Shown here: positions 55,528-64,000 of the stretch, piece after piece | How the letters are laid out: every line of letters starts with the position of its first letter | Numbering within the stretch: position 1 is the stretch's first letter | The notes under the pieces: model-generated | What the model was told of the DNA's origin: nothing | The model's database searches: none | The model's input: the letters and a program-made list of their open reading frames with translations, nothing else | Assembly (NCBI RefSeq): GCF_937863155.1 | Contig: NZ_CALMFB010000024.1 | Coordinates: 105,327-169,326, forward strand | Length of the DNA stretch: 64,000 nucleotides | From: an uncultured Brevundimonas sp. | GTDB lineage: Bacteria > Pseudomonadota > Alphaproteobacteria > Caulobacterales > Caulobacteraceae | Reading direction: 5' to 3' | Program-made: the position numbers and the translations under genes

Positions 55528-55844
55528 CCAACCTCCTCTTCCTCTGCGCCCGTAACCGCCTGCGTTCGCCGACGGCCGAGCGGGTGTTCGCCGGGCGGCC
55601 GGGCGTGGAGACGGCGTCGGCCGGGCTGGCGCCGGATGCGGAAGAGGTCGTGGACGCCGACCATATCGACTGGGCCGACGTCATCTTCGTGATGGAGCGG
55701 TCGCATCGGGCCAAGCTGAACCGCCGGTTCCGCGACCGGCTGCGGAGCAAGCGGGTGGTGTGCCTGGATATCCCCGACGACTACGCCTTCATGCAGCCCG
55801 AACTGGTCACCCTGCTGGAACAGCGGGTGGCGCGGCATCTGTGA
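55524..55844 (+). CDS. low-molecular-weight protein tyrosine phosphatase-like protein (CTG start)
   Basis: 106 residues if translation begins at CTG 55524 (CTGA overlap with the previous stop). This start is the only one that keeps the P-loop CARNRLRSPT (CX5R-S), which in the family follows directly after an N-terminal TNLLFLC-like strand. DHIDWADVIFVMERSHRAKL and CLDIPDDYAFMQPELV continue the fold. No ATG, GTG or TTG occurs in frame between the upstream stop at 55479 and GTG 55584, and that GTG would delete the catalytic cysteine. Alternatively the gene is a decayed copy with a lost start. Confidence 0.75.
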   Translation: MTNLLFLCARNRLRSPTAERVFAGRPGVETASAGLAPDAEEVVDADHIDWADVIFVMERSHRAKLNRRFRDRLRSKRVVCLDIPDDYAFMQPELVTLLEQRVARHL

Positions 55845-55863
55845 CCAGGGCGCAATCCAATAG

Positions 55864-55993
55864 CCGCTCATCCCCGCGACCGCGGGGATCCAGTCCTGTT
55901 GCGACGCACGATGTCTGGGATCTCTGTCCGAGGGCTGATGGATAATCTGGATCGCCCAAAACACTGGATCCCCGCTTTTGCGGGGATGAGCGG
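55864..55993. repeat. inverted REP-type pair (TCATCCCCGC ... GCGGGGAT family)
   Basis: Unit 1 (55864-55894) contains ATCCCCGCG-AC-CGCGGGGAT; unit 2 (55963-55993) contains ATCCCCGC-TTTT-GCGGGGAT and is the inverse of unit 1, with shared flanks CCGCTC and CCAGT. Both lie between two convergent genes. The unit resembles a palindromic repeat widely seen in Alphaproteobacteria. Confidence 0.85.
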
Positions 55994-56004
55994 GTCGGGA
56001 AGGT

Positions 56005-59420
<3,416 letters not shown>

Positions 59421-59431
59421 TTGCGTTGACG

Positions 59432-59453
59432 CCCTCGCGCCACGGCGCGAGGG
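59432..59453 (+). terminator. hairpin after the M28 peptidase gene
   Basis: CCCTCGCGCC-AC-GGCGCGAGGG is a perfect 10-bp stem with a 2-base loop. It has no T run; the next gene begins about 30 bases later, so it may attenuate rather than end transcription. Confidence 0.55.
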
Positions 59454-59481
59454 TGTGCATCTCTTCGGTTGGAGTGTGTTG

Positions 59482-60111
59482 ATGTCGGTCGTTCCGTCCC
59501 TGTTCGACATTCAGGCGGTCCAGAAGCTTCGCAAGCTGGCGGTGCTGCTTCTGGGTCTGGCGCTGATCGGCGCCACCCTGTTCCTGCAATCGCCCGGCGG
59601 GGTCGAAGGCCACTGGCATGAGGCGGTCGAGGCGGTGGGGCTGGGAGCCATCGCCCTGGCCATCGTCGGGCGCGCGTGGTGTTCGTTGTATATCGGCGGG
59701 CGCAAGAAGGCCGAGATCGTGGATCGCGGCCCCTATTCGCTGAGCCGCAATCCGCTTTATGTCTTCAGCTTCATCGGCGCGTTCGGCATCGGCGCCCAGA
59801 CGGGACAGGTCACGGTTGCGGCGCTGTTCGTTCTGACGGCCTGGGTGATCTTCCGGGCCACGGTTCGCAAGGAAGAAGCCTGGCTGAGCCGACAGTTCGG
59901 CGAAACCTATGCCGCCTATATGGCTCGCACGCCGCGCTTCATGCCGCGGTTTTCCGCCTGGCGCGACGAGGACGAACTGGTGGTGCGACCCGCCTTCTTC
60001 CTGCTGACCCTTCGGGACGGGCTGGCGTTCCTGATCGCCATCCCCCTGTTCGAGGCCATCGATACGGCCCAGAGCGAAGGCTGGCTGCATGTACTGGCCT
60101 ATCTGCCCTGA
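59482..60111 (+). CDS. isoprenylcysteine carboxyl methyltransferase (ICMT)-family membrane protein
   Basis: 209 residues from the ATG at 59482 (GGAG 8 bases before). About four to five hydrophobic segments. The SAM-binding ICMT/PEMT-like motif is IVDRGPYSLSRNPLYVFSFIGAFG, followed by VRKEEAWLSRQFGETYAAYMARTPRFMP, a typical RNP/E..L/Y..Y series. Substrate unknown; bacterial relatives methylate lipids or small molecules. It precedes a lipoprotein gene by 14 bases. Confidence 0.87.
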   Translation: MSVVPSLFDIQAVQKLRKLAVLLLGLALIGATLFLQSPGGVEGHWHEAVEAVGLGAIALAIVGRAWCSLYIGGRKKAEIVDRGPYSLSRNPLYVFSFIGAFGIGAQTGQVTVAALFVLTAWVIFRATVRKEEAWLSRQFGETYAAYMARTPRFMPRFSAWRDEDELVVRPAFFLLTLRDGLAFLIAIPLFEAIDTAQSEGWLHVLAYLP

Positions 60112-60125
60112 CTGAAGGAACAACG

Positions 60126-60689
60126 ATGCGCCGTATCCTGATCCTGTCCGCCGCCGCCCTGGCCCTGGCCCTAGCCGCCTGTGAACCGCCGGCCCCGGGC
60201 AAGACGGGCGAAGGCGGCGGTGCGGCCGCGCCGGCCAGGGCCTTCGCCAGCAGTCAGCAAGACGATCTGTCCGGCTATTACATCCCGGCGGATCAGGGGG
60301 CGGGAACGGGCTGGACCTTCCACCACGTCTTCATTGGCCAGGCGTCGGATTTCGAGGCCTGGGAGGCGGGCCGGCGCAGCGCGACCTTCGCCCCGATCAT
60401 GATCGAGTTCGAGGACGCCTCCAGCCCCATGGTCCAGACCGAGATGGGCGAAAGCCGCAGCGGCCGGGCCCGCATCCTGCCGACCTCCTACAGCGTCAGC
60501 GACGACCGGGTGCGGTTCGAGGGGCGGTCCGAGGCCTTGGGCGTTGTGCGGTTCGAAGGCCGGCTGGACCCCGAAGCCCTGGCCGAAGCGCGCCGCAACC
60601 TGGGCGACGAGACACCCGTGCTGTCGGGAACGCTGAACGTCGCAGGCCGGTCGCAGGCCGTGCGCCTGCGCTGGTGGGCGGGGGACTGA
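60126..60689 (+). CDS. hypothetical lipoprotein
   Basis: 187 residues. The lipoprotein signal ends LALAAC (Cys19), followed by a Gly/Ala-rich linker and a beta-rich domain (GYYIPADQGAGTGWTFHHVFIGQASDFEAWEAG, IMIEFEDASSPMVQ, FEGRSEALGVVRFEGRLD). The last residues are basic/aromatic (VRLRWWAGD). No family is recognised. Probably in one unit with the ICMT-like gene. Confidence 0.75.
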   Translation: MRRILILSAAALALALAACEPPAPGKTGEGGGAAAPARAFASSQQDDLSGYYIPADQGAGTGWTFHHVFIGQASDFEAWEAGRRSATFAPIMIEFEDASSPMVQTEMGESRSGRARILPTSYSVSDDRVRFEGRSEALGVVRFEGRLDPEALAEARRNLGDETPVLSGTLNVAGRSQAVRLRWWAGD

Positions 60690-61265
60690 TCAGGCCGTCA
60701 GGGCCGCGATCTCGCGCTTGAGATTGTCGCGAGCCGGCGCGTCCAGCCGCGCGGCCCACGCCGCGTCTGCGAACAGGACGGGCGCGTCCAGAAACCGTTG
60801 CAGGATCATGGCCCGGCCGGCGACGTACAAGGCGTCTGGAACGTGGGCGTACTCGCGCCGGATGGCGGCGGCATAGGCGTCATAGCGCGCCGGGTCTGCG
60901 CCCAGGATCGACAGATCGATGGAGATCAGACGCGCGCCCGTGGGATCGTCGGCCTGCACTTGATGGCCCGCCGTCAGCAGGATCAGGCGTTCGACTTCGG
61001 CGATATCGCTGTCGGTCCAGCCTTCAGACCCAAGCGTGCGGATGGCCAGGGCCGCGCTCTGCGCCTCGTTGTCGTTGCGGGTCGGGTCATAGACGGCGTC
61101 GTGGAACCAGACTGCGGCCGTCAGCAGCCGTCGCTGGGCATCGTCCAGATCGGCGCTCGCCTGCACCTGGTCCAGGCAGTCCTGGATGTGCTCCAGCGTG
61201 TGATAATGCCGATGCGGCTCGCCGTGACGCGCGATCAGGTCCCGACGAACCGCATCGGAGAACAC
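60690..61265 (-). CDS. HD-domain phosphohydrolase-like protein
   Basis: 191 residues from GTG at 61265. It carries HYHTLEHIQDCLDQV and an HD pair in AVWFHDAVYDPTRNDNEAQSA, as in predicted metal-dependent HD proteins of the COG4339 type. LISIDLSILGADPARYDAYAAAIRREYAHVP continues that family pattern. Substrate unknown. It begins 4 bases after the cyclophilin stop on the same strand. Confidence 0.85.
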   Translation of the reverse strand: MFSDAVRRDLIARHGEPHRHYHTLEHIQDCLDQVQASADLDDAQRRLLTAAVWFHDAVYDPTRNDNEAQSAALAIRTLGSEGWTDSDIAEVERLILLTAGHQVQADDPTGARLISIDLSILGADPARYDAYAAAIRREYAHVPDALYVAGRAMILQRFLDAPVLFADAAWAARLDAPARDNLKREIAALTA

Positions 61266-61269
61266 GGCG

Positions 61270-61728
61270 TCAGCCCACGGTGGCCTTGACGATCTTGCCG
61301 GGGCTGCGCGGCGGCTCGCCCTTGGGCAGGGCGTCGATGTGCTCCATGCCCGATTCGACCTGGCCCCAGACCGTGTACTGGCGGTCCAGGAAGGTGGCGT
61401 CGTCGAAGCAGATGAAGAACTGGCTGTTGGCGCTGTTGGGGTCCGAGGTGCGGGCCATGGAGCAGACGCCGCGCACATGCGGCTCGGCGCTGAATTCCTG
61501 CTTCAGGTTCGGCTTCTTGGAGCCGCTGGTCCCGGTGCCGGTCGGGTCGCCGCCCTGGGCCATGAAGCCGGGGATGACGCGGTGGAAGACCACGCCGTCA
61601 TAGAAGCCTTCGCTGGCCAGTTCGGTGATGCGGGCGACGTGGCCGGGGGCCAGGTCGGGACGCAGCTTGATGACCACGTCGCCGGTTCCGGCGCCGGTGT
61701 CGACGGTGAAGGTCAGGGTGTCGGCCAT
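61270..61728 (-). CDS. peptidyl-prolyl cis-trans isomerase (cyclophilin type)
   Basis: 152 residues, a single cyclophilin domain with no signal peptide, so cytoplasmic. Catalytic segments: FHRVIPGFMAQGGDPTGTGTSGSKKPN, RGVCSMARTSDPNSANSQFFICFDDATFLD and YTVWGQVESGMEHIDALP. It speeds proline isomerisation in folding proteins. The PpiB subtype fits by size. Confidence 0.95.
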   Translation of the reverse strand: MADTLTFTVDTGAGTGDVVIKLRPDLAPGHVARITELASEGFYDGVVFHRVIPGFMAQGGDPTGTGTSGSKKPNLKQEFSAEPHVRGVCSMARTSDPNSANSQFFICFDDATFLDRQYTVWGQVESGMEHIDALPKGEPPRSPGKIVKATVG

Positions 61729-61799
61729 GGGGCGGCTCCTCAGTGATCGAATGTGCGCGGGTCATAGCGGCAGATGGCCGGGACCGCTATGGAATAGGC

Positions 61800-62531
61800 A
61801 TGAGCCAGGACGAAAAGCCCCCCGAACGCCCCCAAGCCGAAAGGCGGCGCATGGTGCGCCCGCCCACCGGCGGCACGGCGGCCGGGCGCGGCATGGGCCA
61901 GAAGATCAAGACCGCCGACAAGAAGTCGATGTCCAGCCAGCAGTGGATCAAGCGGCAGCTGGCCGACCCCTGGTCCGACCGCGCGCGCGCCGAGGGCTGG
62001 CGCAGCCGCGCGGCCTTCAAACTGATGGAGATCGACGACAGGCATCGTCTGATCCGGCCGGGGTCCAAGGTGATCGACCTGGGCGCGGCGCCCGGCGGCT
62101 GGGTCCAGGTGGCGCTGAAGCGCGGGGCGGCGGCCGTGGCGGGAGTGGATCTGCTGCCGATCGAACATATCGCGGGGGGCGAACTGATCCAGGCCGACTT
62201 CACCACGCCGGGCGTGGACCAGCAGCTGATCGACCTGATCGGCGGGGCGCCGGATCTGGTGCTGTCGGACATGGCGCACAACACCATCGGCCACCGCCAG
62301 ACCGACCACCTGAAGATCATCGCCCTGATCGAGATCGCCGCCGACTTCGCCATCCGCACCCTGCGGCCGGGCGGGGCCTTCGTGACCAAGAGCTTCCAGG
62401 GCGGCGACGCCGGCGGGGTTCTGGACCGGCTGCGCAGCCATTTCGAGACGGTGAAGACCATCAAGCCCCAGGCCAGCCGCAAGGGCAGTTCCGAAGTCTA
62501 TTGGGTGGCGCTGAACAAGCTGCGCGTCTGA
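61800..62531 (+). CDS. rlmE: 23S rRNA (uridine-2'-O)-methyltransferase
   Basis: 243 residues from the ATG at 61800, the first in frame before MSQDEKPPERPQAE. The RrmJ/FtsJ K-D-K-E tetrad is visible: Lys74 (SRAAFKLMEID), Asp in LSDMAHNTIGHRQTDHL, Lys in FVTKSFQGGD and Glu in GSSEVYWVALNK; motif I is VIDLGAAPGGWVQVAL. It methylates U2552 of 23S rRNA, a late 50S step. An N-terminal basic extension of ~45 residues is longer than in E. coli. Confidence 0.93.
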   Translation: MSQDEKPPERPQAERRRMVRPPTGGTAAGRGMGQKIKTADKKSMSSQQWIKRQLADPWSDRARAEGWRSRAAFKLMEIDDRHRLIRPGSKVIDLGAAPGGWVQVALKRGAAAVAGVDLLPIEHIAGGELIQADFTTPGVDQQLIDLIGGAPDLVLSDMAHNTIGHRQTDHLKIIALIEIAADFAIRTLRPGGAFVTKSFQGGDAGGVLDRLRSHFETVKTIKPQASRKGSSEVYWVALNKLRV

Positions 62532-62532
62532 T

Positions 62533-63288
62533 CTACAGCGCGTTCAGCCACCGCTGGACCAGCACCGCCTCGGCCCGCCGGGCGGCGGTGCGTTCGGCGG
62601 CCTCGGCGTCGACGCCCCACTGGTCTTCCTGAAACGCCTCTTCCAGCCGCGACAGGTCGAAGGCGGCCTCGGCGTCCAGCGCCCCGCGCTGCACCGCCAG
62701 GGCCAGGATCGCCGAACCCAGCAGGGGCGTCAGGGTCGCCAGACCGGTCAGGGCGAAATCGTCCAGCGCCAGGGCATGATCCTGAACCCGCGCCAGGGCG
62801 GCCGCATCCTGGGTCCGATGCACGATGCCGCTGGACGGCGCCAGGGTCACATCCAGTTCGCGCGCGGCCCAGTCCAGCCAGGGGGTCCAGTCGCGGGCCT
62901 GGCGTTCGACCAGCCCGCGCGGCGCCTCGGCCGGATAGCACAACAGGTCCGACCCGGCGTAGGCGGCGATCTCTTCGGCCACCGCCTGGCGCACCTGGGA
63001 CACCCGGTCGATGGCGGTCGAGGCCAGGCGGGTGGCGGGCATGGTCGCGGGTTCGACGAACTCGCCCTGTGCCGCCCATTCGTCAGCGACCAGGCGCGCG
63101 GCGGCGTTGGCAGGCAGCACCAGCGGCGCCCCCGCCGGCGTCTTGGGCGCGCGTCCGTCCAGCAGCACGGACCAGCCCCCCTGCCCTTCGCGCACGTCCA
63201 CATCGGTCCAGAAGCGTTTGGTGCGGTCTTCGGCCTCGCGGAAGCCCTTGCGGGCGGCGACCTGGGGGTCCAGCGGCGGAATATGCAT
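62533..63288 (-). CDS. ATP12 family chaperone
   Basis: 251 residues. RFWTDVDVREGQGGWSVLLDGRAPKTPAGAPLVLPANAAARLVADEW and the C-terminal FQEDQWGVDAEAAERTAARRAEAVLVQRWLNAL mark the ATP12 family, known in mitochondria for F1-ATPase alpha subunit assembly. The bacterial role is likely similar but unproven. Its ATG overlaps the HAD gene stop (ATGA). It converges with rlmE, with 1 base between the stops. Confidence 0.9.
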   Translation of the reverse strand: MHIPPLDPQVAARKGFREAEDRTKRFWTDVDVREGQGGWSVLLDGRAPKTPAGAPLVLPANAAARLVADEWAAQGEFVEPATMPATRLASTAIDRVSQVRQAVAEEIAAYAGSDLLCYPAEAPRGLVERQARDWTPWLDWAARELDVTLAPSSGIVHRTQDAAALARVQDHALALDDFALTGLATLTPLLGSAILALAVQRGALDAEAAFDLSRLEEAFQEDQWGVDAEAAERTAARRAEAVLVQRWLNAL

Positions 63289-63962
63289 CAGGCGGCCCTT
63301 TGTCCGGCGGCGAAACGGTCCAGCGCGGCCTCCAGCTCGGGCAGGTCCAGCGCCACATGAACGGCCCCGGCGGCGATCTGCTCCTGGGCCGTGTGGAAGC
63401 CCCAGCCTACGCCCTGGGCCACGGCGCCGGCCGCCACCGCCATGCGGTGATCGTGGCCGGTGTCGCCGATCATGATGGTGGTGGCGGTGCAGGCCCCGCA
63501 GGCGGCCATGGCGGCGATCAGCATGGCAGGGTCCGGCTTGCCCGGCCCGTCCTCGGCGCAATGGGTCGAGACGAACAGGTCGGCCCAGCCCGCGCGCGCC
63601 ATGTTGCGGGCCACGCCGCGCCGGTTCTGGCCCGTCGCCAGGGCCAGCCGCCAGCCGTCGCGCTTCAGCCGCCGCAGGGTGTCTTCGACCCCCGCATACA
63701 ACGGCTCCTCATGCCCCGCCTCGTATCGGGCGCGGAAGAAGGCCTGGAAACCGGCGACGAACTCGGCCAGCTCGGGATCGGTCAGGCCGGGCTGAATAGC
63801 GCGCATAGCTTCATGCAGCGACAGGCCCACCGTCTGGCGCACGACGTCATACGACGGATCGGCCAGGCCCACCCGCCGCGCCGCCGCCACCGTCGCCTCA
63901 TGGATCAGCACCCGGCTGTCCACCAGGGTGCCGTCGATGTCGAACACCGCCAGGGGCTTCAT
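63288..63962 (-). CDS. HAD family hydrolase (phosphoglycolate phosphatase-like)
   Basis: 224 residues. Motif I FDIDGTLVDSRVLI (nucleophile Asp8), motif II ALATGQN, motif III SVHKPDP-like GPGKPDPAMLIAAM and motif IV MIGDTGHDHRMAVAAGA are all present, with a helical cap in between. Similar to Gph or pyrophosphatase PpaX; the substrate is not settled. Just upstream of its ATG a CTCCCCC/GGGGGAG hairpin (63971-64000) reaches the window edge. Confidence 0.9.
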   Translation of the reverse strand: MKPLAVFDIDGTLVDSRVLIHEATVAAARRVGLADPSYDVVRQTVGLSLHEAMRAIQPGLTDPELAEFVAGFQAFFRARYEAGHEEPLYAGVEDTLRRLKRDGWRLALATGQNRRGVARNMARAGWADLFVSTHCAEDGPGKPDPAMLIAAMAACGACTATTIMIGDTGHDHRMAVAAGAVAQGVGWGFHTAQEQIAAGAVHVALDLPELEAALDRFAAGQRAA

Positions 63963-63970
63963 CGCGAAAA

Positions 63971-64000
63971 CTCCTCCCCCCTCGGGGGAGGGGGACCGCG
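63971..64000. repeat. REP-like hairpin at the window edge (partial)
   Basis: TCCCCC-CTC-GGGGGA (63975-63989) followed by GGGGGACCGCG resembles the outer arm of the repeat inside rsmB. The element continues past the window. Confidence 0.6.

Overview
The window is one continuous stretch of a high-GC (roughly two thirds G+C) alphaproteobacterial chromosome. Gene content and order point to the Caulobacterales, most likely a Brevundimonas-like member of the Caulobacteraceae: two DUF2336 proteins near an Hpt protein, GTP-dependent PEP carboxykinase, ATP12-family chaperone, Bpt leucyltransferase, a promoter close to the Caulobacter housekeeping consensus, and dense coding with many ATGA start/stop overlaps. 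The assignment is inference from gene content; no rRNA is present. I see no tRNA, rRNA, CRISPR array, prophage or insertion sequence.

Layout. 1-6.8 kb: a truncated exported protein, class II aldolase, two DUF2336 proteins flanking NAD kinase and an Hpt protein, a lytic transglycosylase and a TonB-like protein. 6.8-15.2 kb: DAO-type oxidoreductase, pckG, a DUF938 methyltransferase, an RsuA-type pseudouridine synthase, an M24 aminopeptidase, a coiled-coil membrane protein, prmA and a histone H1-like Lys/Ala/Pro protein with a clear terminator. 15.2-21.4 kb: a lipoprotein-like methyltransferase, valine catabolism genes (isobutyryl-CoA dehydrogenase, 3-hydroxyisobutyryl-CoA hydrolase, 3-hydroxyisobutyrate dehydrogenase), hemB and a flavin reductase. 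21.5-25.3 kb: motB, bpt and the rpsF-rpsR-rplI operon. 25.4-33.8 kb: dnaB, alr, radA, a low-GC orphan gene, cvpA, purF, a VOC protein, a ParDE-type toxin-antitoxin pair and an SDR. 33.8-38.6 kb: der, bamB, a YfgM-like TPR protein and panB, all on the minus strand.

38.6-47.9 kb is the most unusual part. Two copies of a three-gene cassette (small membrane protein, ECF sigma factor, small sigma-overlapping membrane protein) lie in the same orientation around an endonuclease/phosphatase-family lipoprotein gene. An ArsC-like reductase follows, then a four-gene operon of exported proteins (lipoprotein, LPP20/FlgT-N-like protein, large FlgT-like protein, small helical periplasmic protein) driven by a strong promoter next to a 10-bp palindrome. 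I cannot assign this operon to a described system.

47.9-53.4 kb is a minus-strand guanine-nucleotide operon (guaB-MAPEG-rsmB-nucleosidase-guaA) in which rsmB carries an in-frame palindromic repeat pair. 53.5-64 kb holds pccB, a small hypothetical, a phosphatase-like gene that seems to start at CTG, a repeat pair, ligA, an M28 peptidase, an ICMT-family methyltransferase, a lipoprotein, an HD-domain protein, a cyclophilin, rlmE, an ATP12 chaperone and a HAD phosphatase.

Most of the window is conserved core housekeeping. Accessory signals are the duplicated ECF cassettes, the exported-protein operon, the toxin-antitoxin pair, the low-GC orphan at 29.4 kb, and REP-type palindromic repeats at about 18.4, 50.7, 55.9 and 63.98 kb.
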